Source: Sabethes cyaneus
Taxonomy: Eukaryota; Arthropoda; Insecta; Diptera; Culicidae
DNA: 64,000 nt
Reading direction: 5' to 3'
Assembly (NCBI RefSeq): GCF_943734655.1
Contig: NC_071353.1
Location: 25,096,501-25,160,500, forward strand
In this document: piece after piece, positions 44,466 to 55,869 of the stretch
Layout: each line of letters opens with the position of its first letter
Numbering within the stretch: position 1 is the first letter of the stretch
Position numbers and translations under genes: made by a program
Notes under the pieces: model-generated
Seen by the model: the letters and a program-made list of their open reading frames with translations, nothing else
The model's database searches: none
Told to the model about the DNA's origin: nothing

Positions 44466-44675
44466 GGGGTAATAGGTGGCTACGCTTAACAAGTTGTGGT
44501 TGTAATTCCTAGTTTTGTCCAATGCTGGAAGGTGCATGGGTTGAACCAAGCTATAATCAGAGATTATAACCGGATTTGAATCCACAACACCCGCCAGGGC
44601 GTGTGGTTCGCTGGAACCCGTGTACTTTTGAACCATAGAGGCACTGGACAAAAGGAGACTTCGCTACCCCCTTAT
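44466..44675 (-). mobile_element. tRNA-derived SINE, copy A
   Basis: Minus-strand reading begins GGGGGTAGCGAAGTCTCC, then an A-box-like TGGTTCAAAAG and a B-box-like GATTCAAATCC about 45 bases later, with CGCCCTGGCGGG between. The body ends near a second GGGGGTAATAGG. It lacks a complete cloverleaf, so it is a SINE head, not a tRNA gene. Confidence 0.6.
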
Positions 44676-45234
44676 TAATATAGCGACGTATCTGGTTGGG
44701 TTATTTTTAGACACAAATTGTTCCGATTCCTCCGCCTACTGTAGAAACCATCGATCGAGCAGTTTTAATCTAACTTGTTTTTACTTTCAGGATGACGACA
44801 CTATGTAGGCCCTTACGACTTGCAAGATACTGCGTGTGACGTTGTTCGTCTGTCAGCGTGTTAGCCGCGATTCCCATTAATTTCCCCTGCTGTCCCTCCA
44901 TCAATAGTAGAACCACCGTTTCAAAAAAATATTAATATTAATGGCTGACTGCATTTCAAGATCAAAGACTAAAAACAGGAGTTTGGGCAATTTCATAGGA
45001 ACGGAACCTTTCTCCGAAAACCCGCACTAAGAATCGCGGCTAACACGCTGAGAGACGAACAATGTCACACGCAGTACCTTGCAAGTCGTAAGGGCCTGCA
45101 TAGTGTCGTCGTCCTGAAAGTAAAGTTAGAAAAAGTTAAATCTTCTCGGCCGATGGTTTCTACAGTAGACGGATTAAGAGGTACAATTTGTGTCTAACAA
45201 TAGCCCAACCAGATACGTCGCTACATTAATACGG

Positions 45235-45450
45235 GGGGTTGCGCAGTCTCCTTTTGGCCAGCGCCTCTATGGTTCAAAGGTACAATGGGTACCAGCCAGC
45301 CACACGACCTGGCGGGTGTTGTGGGTTCAAATCCGGTTAAAATCTCTGATTACAGCTTGATTCGACCCATGCGTCTTCCAGTATTGGACAAAAGGTAGGA
45401 GTCACAACGACAACTTGTTAAGCGTAGCCACCTATTACCCCCCTTCCTTT
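45235..45450 (+). mobile_element. tRNA-derived SINE, copy B
   Basis: The plus-strand partner of copy A has a perfect A-box match TGGTTCAAAGG and the B box GGTTCAAATCC, 43 bases apart. These are internal pol III promoter elements. Confidence 0.65.
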
Positions 45451-45489
45451 CCACTCTTTACCTTCCATTCCCAAAAAAGCTGCTTCTTA

Positions 45490-45650
45490 CCATTTTTGTT
45501 GCCGCTTGACGTCGTCGTTGTTTTGAAACCTTTTCTATATTTTGTCATCTTTTCGCTGTTCTGTCGCTGTCTCTTTGTAGTCTTTTCTACGTATTTTAGT
45601 CACCTTTTCATCGCTTTCAGAAGTTTATTATCCCGTAAAAAGAGCATATA
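45490..45650. repeat. Pyrimidine-rich minisatellite, right part
   Basis: TTTTGTCATCTTTTCGCTG-type words. It is in the same orientation as 44060-44305, as if the inverted repeat had inserted into one array. Confidence 0.5.
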
Positions 45651-47395
45651 GAACATTAATACATATAGATCAAGGATTCAAGGATAGTGACAAGTACTAT
45701 CTGCCGTCAATGTGAAAAATGCGACTTCGTATTGGAAGCATTGCAGCATAAACGAAAATCTTCTCTCATTAATAAACTTCTCATTAGATTGAACTATTCT
45801 CTTCGTTTCTTTCTTTCAGAAAAATAGCTTTTTATGCTTTTCCGGATATTATTTACTGCATGTCTGCATGTTGCGTACTCTTGATCTTTGTACCTAGGGT
45901 ATGTTGCTGCTTCGTCGTAATTGCCTATTTCCGTCCTATCCAATACAAATAATTAAACATATCAGCGATTTTATGACACACAATGCAAAATTATTTATTC
46001 CCTCATATTTTAGTTTGTTGACTATCATACGTGATAAATCGCAGTGAGCTGAGATCTATTTAAATGCTTTTTTTCATTAAAAAATAACTAGCAGCCAAAT
46101 TTCGTACGTTTTTACATGCGACGAAGATGAAAATGTCGACTAATCGTTTCAATTTCCGTCATGCATAACATGAAAATAACTCACCCAACGCATTTCCGTT
46201 ATTTTGCAGCCAGGAAAACTTGCATAACCAGTAGGAAATTTTGCAGAATAACATTTGTCATGCCGTCCTACACAAATGCATGCGCGCTAATCTTGTAAAC
46301 ATTATTGTGATTTTTAGTTCGGACGATGAAAAATTTTGATGGACGGGTTTTAAAACGGTACGACGAATTTAAGAAATAAAGTCAGTTGCGTAATTTCAAG
46401 AAAATGCTTTAATAATCGCTTTTTAGTGAATTTAAGGTGCACGAATCGGAAGGTAACTGTGTTTGAGTCAAATCAGCACAAGAACTTTTGGTGTATTCAT
46501 TAAATCCATCCAAGAAATGATGAAAATTAGAGTGGCTTTACTCACTACGACAGGAATTAGAAATAAACCCTAAATGAAACTTTCAACCGTTTCCGTAAAC
46601 TTTATGAAAATCCGTAGAAATAAGCACTTAATTCGTAGGTCCGTAGACAAACCCTAAGTCCATACATCTGGCATCATACCTAGAAAATTGTTTTGAAGAT
46701 TGATGCTTGACTTACATTCAAAACCAGAACACTTTTCTACCTTTAGATTTTGATTTTACATCTTTAGCGTCCTGTAATTGCAGGCTCTTCATTGCAAAAT
46801 ATTGAAAGCATCGATTTTTGCCTTCAAACAGCCAGCCTCGTACTACAGAAGTGCGCGCAAATTCCGAAATTCATGTAAAAACTATGAAAGTCTGTGCCTA
46901 GGGACACGAACGACGGGCTCGCGTAGGACTACGAATGCAGTTTCAGTTTGAAAAAGTTTGACATTTTGCAAATGTTTGTCACGCAAATTTTTAATTTACT
47001 GTATTGTAATAGATGCTCTGAAACATTCCTGAAAATTTGATGCAAGAAGACAAGTTTTAATTTCCTAAATACCTATGCTCTGTATACTTTTCACTTTTCT
47101 TCTTGTGTTTGGTGACAATATCGCATTACGAAAATTTTTGCATGGCTTGTAGCGTTAGCCAATTTTAGATAATTGGCTTGAAACGAATGTTGACTGATTT
47201 AAGAATCTTGCTCGAAACATAAAATATTTGTCATTGGACGCACAACTTTTGGTTGAACAGAAAAAATAAATAAATAATCTAAATTATCATTCGCCGTTGG
47301 CTCACATTTGCTAATTTTCTTGCAAAAAGTTGATATTCAGCATCATTTATTGTGACAGTTTGACTCGAAATATAATTGCCTTTCAACTAACATAC
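45650..47395. other. AT-rich spacer, no gene recognised
   Basis: No ORF above 60 codons, no terminal repeats and no array were noticed. Confidence 0.45.
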
Positions 47396-47514
47396 GACCC
47401 GAGCAACAATGTGAGCTTTATTGTACTCTTATGATGGTAATCAAAACCAGTTTTGGTCTTAAATGCCATCAGAAGAGTGTAATAAAACCCAAACTGTTAC
47501 TTGGGGAGTTTATA
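47396..47514. mobile_element. Hairpin MITE of about 117 bp
   Basis: CCCGAGCAACAATGTGAGCT and ATTGTACTCTTATGATGG are mirrored by CCATCAGAAGAGTGTAATAA and CTGTTACTTGGGG. The loop is short. A half copy lies at 728-757. Confidence 0.7.
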
Positions 47515-47829
47515 CAAATTACGAGTTAAAATTGTGACAGGTAAAATATCATCAATTAGCTAACGTCCACTGCGCATTATTAGTTCTTTTTGATACTCTG
47601 TTTGTCAGTCATTTCACACTTACAATCGAAAATGTCTAAACTAATTGTAAAGCAACCAATTAAACGCCCAAAACCCATTTTCGGATCAGACAGTCACTAA
47701 TTCTTCCTCATTTTGAAAATTGCTGCATCACGTCATATGCATGAATTTTTCGACAGCCCCTTTTTCATATAAGAGAAATTTTTCCAGTATATGAATACAA
47801 TCGGCCGAAAGATAGGGTTGGTCGCTCAC

Positions 47830-48410
47830 TTTTTTATAACTGTTCACTTTCAGGACATCAAATTAGACTAGTTCTATCGCGGTCCCACGAAATCTTGTTG
47901 GGATTAGGAGGATGCTTTGTCACTTTTTCTGACGCACTGCCCTAACACAAACATCAAATTGGTCTAGGTTTATAGCGGTCCTAAGAAATTTTGTTAGAAG
48001 GAGAGGGCTTTATCACTTTATCCGGCGGACTTCCCAAGCACAGATATCAAATTAGTATAAGTCTGAACGTCGTAAAGATTCTTCGACCTGTTGGGACGAG
48101 GGAATTTTGTTTTTTCCTAAAAATAAAGTAACCGAAGTCACAGTAAACAGAAGGTGTATTTAATTATCATCCTTGCCTGCGAAGCATGGTGATCACTACC
48201 AAAATTTTTGGGGATACTTGACATTGAAACTTTTTGTTAATTTTCACTTCGTGATTGAAACAGAAAATTATAATAGAAATCACTTAATTGCTAGGTACAT
48301 CTAACATGGGTCGATCGGCGTCTAAACCATGGAAATCCATTCATAATTGGCAGAGCTATTAGCGTTAAAAATCTTACATATTCTCGTGACGCTCGCATTT
48401 TTGACGTAGG
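47830..48410 (+). repeat. Tandem array of the 118-bp family with tail
   Basis: Three units (GACATCAAATTAGACTAG and similar) are followed by GTGTATTTAATTATCATCC and a tail ending TTAGCGTTAAAAATC and TTTTTGACGTAGGACC. The tail is also seen at 62630-62880 and 18040-18160. Confidence 0.75.
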
Positions 48411-51400
48411 ACCACTAGAGTGTTATTCCAAAGACCAAAAAATGAAACATGGAGCAGCTGCAGACAATCATGTACTTGGTGGAGTGCAAATTAATTTTAA
48501 CTCTTTTTTGGAGTCAATTTCTCCACGATTTCTTTACTTTCCAAGCACAGACGATATAACAGTGTGGTATCCTGACATTTGTGCTACATTGAGGGGTTTG
48601 CCTGAGGTGTGTATAGGTAATGTTGACACAATATTGAGTGGGCCATCGGTAGCGTGCAACTGGCAGACGAATTAGAGTGAGTAGTACTGAGAAGCCCGCG
48701 TCAGGTCGGTTGAGTAAGTAAAAAATTGAGTAAAAAATCTATGGCTGAAATTGCCACGAATGCATAATCATTTCAGGATCCAGATGACTGTCAACCTATC
48801 CGGTTCGTTTTAGTATTAATATTATACTTACAAGATATGTATCATGATTGAGCTTACCTGTAACAAGAGAATAAGAAAAAAATATATTACTCATTTCGAA
48901 CCAAAGTTACGAGTACAAACAATCAGTCACAGATCTGTGGCGTATTTCTACGATTGCGTTTCTACGCCCACAACAGAACAATACCGCTCTACAATCCACA
49001 GCCGGAATCCACTTACGGTTGGTAATTTCCCTTTACAGAGGCATAATCTACTCGGAAGCACAGCAGTGCTGCAAAGTCAGACGAAGCAAAGCGGAAGAAT
49101 TCACAAACATCAATTACTTAAAATTAATTAAGTCTAACCCAACACTGAACAAGGCTGAACAAGGAAGGCCTGGTGGTAGAGAGACCGCCCTCGATATCCT
49201 GAACCGACCCGCCCAGCAACTGGCTTGGCTGACTGTGTTTTGCAAACTATTCACCGCAACGATCGATGAAAAACAGAGAAAAACGAAGAGTAAGACAAAC
49301 ACTCAGTGCTGAGATGTTGGTGCGGTGGCAACTCTGGTCGTCACTTGATTTCATTAGGTTGCCACACGTTGCCAGCAATCATATTCAAATTAACTTTTAA
49401 TTACTAAAGTGGCTTTCGCCATTTCCTCGTGCTTGAGCGAAACCGGTAGCGGTTCACCGGTTCACTTGCACTGCGCACCACAATGTTCGTGCGAAACGAT
49501 TCAACCAACAACGGCCAAAAGACATATCTGATATATGTCTACGACAGCAACGCCAACGGTGCCGATTGGTATGTCTCCATAGATCTTTTGGTTTTCGCCT
49601 AGCTGAATAATTTATTCGCAATCAAGCAAAATGTAAATGATGAATGGTTCGTTTTTCACACCCGCCAGCAAGAACCAGGAGGTATGTATATCGGTGCCGG
49701 AAGCCGGACTTAAGGCCAACACGTGTCGGTACCACAAAAACCAACCAACGTTGCAGCTTTTCCTATAGACCGAAGCAAAACAGCTTGATGTGGTGTGTCT
49801 TAATATCGATAGAAGTTTAAATGGGATGGTTAAGGTAAGAACTCATAAATTTTATTCTTAATTATTGAGAATAAAAACAAAAATATTAAAAGTAATTGAA
49901 AATTGTGTAACTCAGAACGCTTCCTTGCGGAACACATTTTCCTATTTTTTACTTTCGTTCTAAAATAGTCAAAAATTTAGCCGCAGAAAGTGACCGTTTT
50001 GCACCGTAACCTGTCTGGTTTCAAATACAGCAGTTACTGTACAGTTACGTTTACCAATACATACAGCAGCACCCTAATCGAACCTCTGCCCACCGACAAC
50101 GGTTCTCTTCCCTGAAAAAAAAGAATCAACAAACCTAGTCAGAGCGAAAACCTCAACTTCATCATAAACCCAGACACGACGACACAGGTGCTATACATAT
50201 TTGTCATCAGTCTTTGAATTCATTTATTATTTATCAGGCAAACTGTTTCAGGCCTATCTTGATGCCGACAAGGCTTGGATTCTTCGGCCCGGCATCCTGG
50301 CTGGTAAGGCAAGCGCTGGGAAGTGTTGCAATTTTTATTAGTGATTGATAACGTCCCTTTCGGCAGGGCATTTAGCAAACATTTACGCTTGTTGTGTGTC
50401 ACTATAAAAACACTATCGTACGCCTGAAACCATACAACTGCAACCCCATACGATTTTTGCTTGCTGGGAGAAGATATCTTCCTAATGTTGCAGACATATT
50501 TTTTAATCGAACATCATCTTATCTACCGGCGTAACGTTAAAGTAAATTCACCCACCTCTTGGAGCTTATTCAAGGCGTACAAGTGAATACACGAGAGTGT
50601 ACTTGATCGGTATCCTCAACCTAGACTGTGCACCTGTCTCTTGGTGTGCCGTCATCAGTCTGCCGTAAAGCGTTGCTGCCGGTATTTTGCCGGTTCACCA
50701 CGACCTCGACGAGCTTCCGTTGCGTTATGCTGCGGCACCGAACCGGGCAAAATCTATGTGACGTGCGGTTATGTCACTACACTGGCGTTGTCACCCCCGG
50801 ACGACCGGAGAACGACGTCGATGTGACAGAGATAAAGTGTGGGAATCGCAGCATCACAGCTCCCGCTCCGCTCGGTGGTGGTGCTGATATCCTCGGTCGG
50901 GCCGGTGAATGAGTTGACTTTTCTCCGCTAGAGGGTCGTCCTGTATGTGGGCATTTATTCTCCCGAATGTTACTGTCCGCGCTCCAGCAGCATTTCGCTG
51001 CGATGGTTTTAGATTAGGAGATCAAGATAAATCGTTCCATTTGATTGTATGGCATCATTAGCAGCGCGGAGGTACTCTGACAGGGCTGTGTCATGCCGGG
51101 TGTGGTTAGTGTCCCAGAAAGTAAGACAGATTAAATAGCTGGGAGGGCCAGTTGCCACCACGGACGAAGGAAAAACTTTCCTTCCTAATGAAACTTTTAT
51201 ACTGTCGGATTATTCATTCTACATGTAAATTGAAGTGTTGTCCTTCCTTGGGCGATGATTCCGATTAATTAATTATTCATTGATGGGGAAATGCCGTCGA
51301 CCGTGGGGGAAGCTAGCTGTAGTAGCATCCCACTGCATGATTTCCAGGGCCATCTGGAAAATAACGCAACCAGCACAGCGGTAGGCTGGTGACCGACAAG

Positions 51401-51755
51401 GATAGCAATCCCGAACAGCCCAGTGTAAAATAATCGTTATAGTTAATGGCTTAATTGTTTTAATTTGACCAGAAAATGTTTGGCCACAAACTTTCCATCG
51501 TCTGTTAAATTGTTGCCATTATCTGTAATGTTGTGGATGCAAATAATTCTGAAAATTTTGGATCGATATCATGATTCTAATAAATTGAGAGTTTAGATGG
51601 TACGTGAGGGAATCAGGACGGCCGAAATATATAACACACAAGTATTGTCCTGTTTGAATATATCCAGCCCACTTTACCATCATAAGTGAACGGAAAATAA
51701 CAGGTCCTTATTTAAATCTAGAATTAAAAACACGGCCTGGCTGTTTTAAGCAAAC
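48410..51755. other. Low-repeat region, no gene recognised
   Basis: Frames up to 97 codons (49019-49312) lack domains. 49300-51450 is GC-richer and not repeated in the window. Possible host noncoding DNA; splice-linked exons cannot be excluded by eye. Confidence 0.35.
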
Positions 51756-51759
51756 AATT

Positions 51760-52810
51760 TACTGCTATTCGTAGTAAAGATGAAGCTAGGAATAGGGCTT
51801 TTGCCTATGTGTAAATGTATTAGTGATCTGGGGGGCACACATGGTCTTACAGCCAGGCAAAAATGAATGCGAAAGGTGTTGAATAAGATTTATTTTAATT
51901 TTTTTGAAATAAGTATTTCATTTACGATACTCAAAAACAGCATAGTGATAAGTTTGAATGATGTACAATGTTTTGGTCAGTTTTAGGAAAGTTTTGGAAA
52001 AATCTTGCTAGCTGTCAACTGTACTAAAAGTATTTTTTAACCTATACTGTACCGAAAAACGTTATCTAATTTGATATCGTTAAGTATCTAACCAATTTTT
52101 ATGCATGAAAATCATATAAGTCCTTAGGCTTGCAAAATGTTGAAGATATAAACGATTTAATAATTACTATTAAAATTTGAAGGCGGCAAATTCAATGACA
52201 TTTTTCTATACTATACTAAGTACTATATTTAATTATAGTTAATGTCAGCAGAATAGGTAAGTAATGTTTAACGACTCTTGTAGACTAGACGTTTTCAAAG
52301 ATTTAATAAGAGGTCTATATATATTATCAAAATAGTTCAAATTTTGGTTTAAACTTCATATTGCAATTGCCTTGACAATATTCAGATTGGGAGCAGCAAG
52401 TTTACATGTTGCAGTAATAACTTTTTCACTGCAACTTTTCAGTACGTTAGAGCATGTTAGATTATTATTAAATATTATAAGAAATAGTAATTAATATTAA
52501 AAATTGGTCGATGATCTCCACGAACACCATGTCCATCTATCGCACAAGTTTTATGATGTAAAATGTCGTTTTTTATATTCTGGCTTAAAGATTTAACCAA
52601 TTAAACATAAACAATATTTTTTTACTCACTTGTCGTACATAACAAATGGTAAAAAGCAGTGAGCAAAGCAGCTAAACACTTTTTTTAATCAATGTTTACA
52701 TTTTAATTTGAGCTGGCCTAATGTAACGTGTGCCCCCCAGAAGTCGCATTAGTGTTAGTGTGAAAAGCCCTATTGGGATAAGAGTGACATCCCTTGCTAG
52801 CTCTGGTCCA
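51760..52810. mobile_element. Possible 1 kb TIR element
   Basis: GCTAGGAATAGGGCTTTTGC, TTAGTGATCTGGGGGGCACA at the left is matched inverted at 52725-52805 (TGTGCCCCCCAGAAGTCGC, GTGAAAAGCCCTATTGGG). The interior is AT-rich and without ORFs. Exact ends and target site are unclear. Confidence 0.5.
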
Positions 52811-52942
52811 ATACGATTTTGTACATATGTATATAAAAAACTTTAATAAAATAAATATAAACCGAAATTTAAAAATGATTCGATTTCACTCAAAATTCAA
52901 ATACCTGTTCCTTGTCGAATAGTTTTAAGCCCGTATTTATTA

Positions 52943-53000
52943 CTAGTAATATCTCGCGTGCGTAGCCTCGCATCTAATTGAGAGCAAATCGGTGGTACCC
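52943..53000 (-). mobile_element. Helitron-like 3' end, minus strand
   Basis: The minus strand reads TTTGCTCTCAATTAGATGCG, hairpin TGCGAGGCTACGCA (52959-52972) and CTAG (52943-52946) followed by T. It matches the plus-strand end at 8812-8868. The 5' end is not located. Confidence 0.55.
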
Positions 53001-54100
53001 AACCAACTTTTCTATAACTTCGATGAAAAAACACTTTTTTGCTGTGATAATCTAGATTCACTATAACTGAGAAAATCGGAATTTATGACCAAAACGCTTA
53101 AATGTACCTCCAACGTTAGATGCAATCACGTTACTGATGCTAGTCTTGACTGCAATCTGGCATAATTGGTTTAAGTCTTCGCTCACTTTGCGCTGGGATT
53201 TTAACCAAGGCACTGAATCTTTACACGAATATTTTATGATTATAACACCAACTTCTTTCTCGGGCACACAACAAATCCTGCCCCGGATAAGAGAGTGTTC
53301 GTGAGGTGCTTGCCTCAGCTGTAGTTTAGCTGCACGTGTATTACTTTCAACTTTGTGTAAAGCATTTAGGGAGCGAGCTGCAATTCTTGCTATGAAAACA
53401 TGACGTCCCATCAGGGGCCTGGTGTTGATTACAAACCAAATACGGCGCTTATAGTATTAGCTTTATGGGAGTTCTGTTTGAATAAATTCTAATGACATAT
53501 CGAAAATTTCACCTGAAATTGGTGCCTATGTTTTTTATAACGATAATTTTTACAATCGATGAAGGGGACGATAGAAGAAAGTAATGAAACAAAGTGGTTT
53601 ATAGTATCCAAACAGAGTGGGACACGATGTGAAGGAGAAAGAGTCACTTGTTGTTGACTTTTTACCACGTGAGTAAAACCGACTGAAAGTAGTAAAGAGT
53701 GTATTGCTTACATCGACAGAGATTGATCAAAATCGATTAAGAGGCTACACTACTAGCACAGTTGTTATAAAGCAGTTATGGCAACTGATTTAGAACCAAT
53801 TTCAGTCGTAAATAAGTTTCTTCAACTAAAAATGTGAAAAATGTGCTGCTTGGGTACAGAACAGACCTCATAATTACTAGACAAGTATTGGTGGTATCAC
53901 TGGATTTTTACAAGTTGAAATTATTGGGAACATTATGTCTGACTTTTTTCGTTCGCATCCACGTTTTGGCAGATGTTTTCCACCAGCTGTTTCGTAAAAG
54001 ATGTAATAGCACTAGATGATGATCAGAAACGGTAGCTGTCATTGACATTCAAGTAGAATTGTAAACAATTTGCATCTAGTTGCAAAATATCTTTAGTGCA
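53000..54100. other. No recognisable gene
   Basis: A 116-codon minus frame (53411-53061) begins with a good ATG but matches no remembered family. The segment 53560-53640 (GATGAAGGGGACGATAG, AGTAATGAAA) is a diverged relative of 44385-44460. Confidence 0.35.
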
Positions 54101-54119
54101 AGAAAATTCATCTTGAATA

Positions 54120-54520
54120 CAATTGACACACCAGCGCCACTACTAGCGGTGAAGGGATTATGAGGTATGTTGAAAATCTAAAAACTTCACATCGATGCGT
54201 CAGCAAACAGCTCGGAATCGCATATTTAACCATATCTCAGGTGATCAGAACGTTCAAGAAGGATAAGATTACTCAGCAAAATGATGGCAGTGATAGGAAA
54301 CGTGGCACCACGGACTCAGATAACACCAGGATATTCGGGATGTGGCAAAAATAGGCGAAATTTTCAGTTTATTTTGTTCAAAAAACAATGAACCGCTCTG
54401 AGCTACACGTTCGAAAGGAACCGAACCGTGATGGCAAACAGAGCACGGCGGACAAAACTCGCCCAATTAAGCTGTACAGGAAGTCACTCACAAAAGCGTT
54501 CTGCATGAATGAAAATTTAA
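54120..54520 (+). pseudogene. Tc1/mariner transposase N-terminal fragment
   Basis: The plus frame 54160-54354 shows a helix-turn-helix-like LKTSHRCVSKQLGIAYLTIS and QVIRTFKKD, then a basic linker GSDRKRGTTDSD. After a shift come a DVAKIG block and SELHVRKEPNRDGKQ, then TRPIKLYRKSLTKAFCMNEN, where the first catalytic DDE segment (DDE-x-Y in relatives) should follow. The catalytic domain is missing. Family placement (mosquito ITm elements such as D37E types) is by resemblance only. Confidence 0.6.
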
Positions 54521-54609
54521 TCCATCCCATATAACTGATAGTACTTTTTCGCTGTAGTGTCTTAGAAGCACATATAAAAACAGATAGAATTACTATCAAT
54601 AACATGAAA

Positions 54610-54912
54610 CAGTTTTGAGATCTCAGTGCTAGCAAAGTAAACCAGGGTACTTCCGGGCACGTCTTTTGGCCACAAGATTATCCTTCAGTGTCCTGTTTGG
54701 TTGCTTCTGACGGTGCTATGGCTGAACTTCTTGGCGATATCGTAACCGGACAGCCCTGGGTTTCTCCTTATCGCTCTCAACACCTTCAAATGCAGTCGTC
54801 GACCCTTAGTTCTACTACTACACTTACTATGATCCTGCTGATCGATAGTATTCCACTCATGAAAACGTTTGAGAATGCTGCACTCAGTCGATTTAGTTAA
54901 TTTCGACGACAT
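54610..54912 (-). pseudogene. Second Tc1/mariner transposase N-terminal fragment, opposite strand
   Basis: From ATG at 54912 the minus frame reads MSSKLTKSTECSILKRFHEW, then KVLRAIRRNPGLSGYDIAKK, a typical transposase helix-turn-helix block. A frameshift leads into QKQPNRTLKDNLVAKRRARK, the linker before the first catalytic aspartate in mariner relatives. Truncation follows at about 54610. It differs from the plus-strand fragment, so the two are separate insertions rather than one inverted copy. Confidence 0.65.
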
Positions 54913-55077
54913 CGCGAGGATCCATTGAACCTGACCACGTCGGATTTTCGAAGTGGGTGTTCAAAATTGATTTTTGGTTCGTGGCTTCCATAAGATATAA
55001 CATATTTAAACCAAAATTAATCCTGACCAACTTTTTAGCACTGAAAGAAAACAAAGTTAAAACATTTCAAAGCAGAC

Positions 55078-55296
55078 TACCGTGAACGCGGGTAATTCCG
55101 ATCAGCTCCTAATTCCGATCACTCAACTAAAGTAGTGGATTTTTAGAAGATGAAGTCAAAAACCATAGTTTATGGGAATCCTCGTGATCAAAGCTTGCCA
55201 ACGAGCTATAAATTTTAATTCAATCTTTTAAAAATCGCCTACTTTAGCTGAGTGATCGGAATTAGGAACTGATCGGAATTACCTGCGTTCACGGTA
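55078..55296. mobile_element. 215-bp MITE, TA target site
   Basis: The element (55080-55294) is flanked by TA. TIRs of about 60 bp start CCGTGAACGCGGGTAATTCC (left) and, inverted, CCGTGAACGCAGGTAATTCC (right). CTAATTCCGATCACTCA and TAAAGTAG extend the pairing. It has no ORF and is mariner-type by target site. Confidence 0.85.
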
Positions 55297-55429
55297 CTGC
55301 AAAAGCATTCCAAATCCGACCACTAAGAGCGCTGCAGTAAAATATACAGTGTATCCAGATACTAAAGCTAAAGATTGAAAACAGAAAAGTTATGTTGAAT
55401 GAAAGAAAAGTCGACAGTTTGTCCACAAT

Positions 55430-55653
55430 TAAATTCCATCGTATTTGTTTCGACTGTGGATGGTATTTGGGTTGGATATTCGGCTTTTGCAGTCTCAAAA
55501 TAATAACAAAACGATGGTTTGTTGTAAATCCGACGTTTCGGCCGTGGAAAAAGGCCGGAATCAACGACCGAAAAGTCGGATTTACAACAAACCAGCGTTT
55601 TGATATTATTTTGAGACTGCAAAAGCCGAATAACCAACCTAAAGTAAATTCCA
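55430..55653. mobile_element. Foldback with hammerhead-like remnant, 9-bp TSD
   Basis: An insertion (55439-55644) lies between copies of TAAATTCCA. The inverted arms contain GACTGCAAAAGCCGAA, GTTTGTTGTAAATCCGAC and GGCCGAAACGTCGG. One end carries TTTCGACTGTGG as in the family. Its host is another hammerhead-like foldback. Confidence 0.65.
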
Positions 55654-55676
55654 CTACTAACCCTACCCTACTAACA

Positions 55677-55751
55677 CTACGACCGATATGCATTTCGCCT
55701 ATAACTTACAGGCTTCATCAGTTGTCTGTTTTCGAACCCTTCGAGTCGTAG
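55677..55751 (-). ncRNA. Candidate hammerhead ribozyme motif
   Basis: The minus strand reads CTACGAC .. CTGATGA (55721-55715), stem II GCCT/AGGC with a 9-base loop, GAAA (55696-55693), a possible 2-bp stem III AT-GCAT-AT, C, then GTCGTAG (55683-55677), which pairs perfectly with CTACGAC. The CUGANGA and GAAA boxes are exact. An unexplained 23-base insert, with its own CGAA..TTCG hairpin, lies between the outer stem and CTGATGA, so catalysis is unproven. Confidence 0.45.
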
Positions 55752-55869
55752 ACGAATTACGTATCTGTCGGAATAAAATTAGTAGTGGAATTTGATTGTC
55801 GACAAAATTTCGACTTTTCTGTCATACAAATTTTGTATTCTACAAAGACGCTTAAAACACACTTTAGCT

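Larger units (their letters stand above)
44310..45490. mobile_element. Large inverted repeat carrying two SINEs
   Basis: The left arm (44310-44877) and right arm (45028-45490) are inverted over about 460-560 bp. The central part (44890-45010) contains an inverted copy of the distal left arm (GGAGGGAC, AATATTAATGGCTGACTGC). Each arm contains a tRNA-derived SINE. A read-through transcript would be largely double-stranded. Confidence 0.75.
55408..55815 (-). mobile_element. Hammerhead-like foldback element (outer), host of a second one
   Basis: Outer inverted ends AAAGTCGACAGTTTGTC and, inverted, AAAGTCGAAATTTTGTC lead into a stem AAATTCCACTACTAA/TTAGTAGTGGAATTT (55647-55661 and 55776-55790). 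On the minus strand this encloses CTGATGA, a GCCT/AGGC hairpin and GAAA. The element is interrupted near its left end by the foldback 55439-55644. No protein coding. Confidence 0.55.

Noticed and set aside
44166..44651. 161-codon minus frame
   Set aside because: It runs antisense through the minisatellite and across the SINE and its flanks; composition is repeat-derived and no domain is visible.
45240..45330. Possible tRNA gene on the plus strand
   Set aside because: A and B boxes match well, but the T-arm and acceptor stem do not pair and there is an inverted partner; SINE instead.
48442..48675. 77-codon plus frame beside the array tail
   Set aside because: No domain, not conserved in the other copies of the family, and codon composition is like surrounding noncoding DNA.
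53061..53411. 116-codon minus frame with a good ATG
   Set aside because: No recognisable family and no supporting neighbours; kept only as an unexplained frame.
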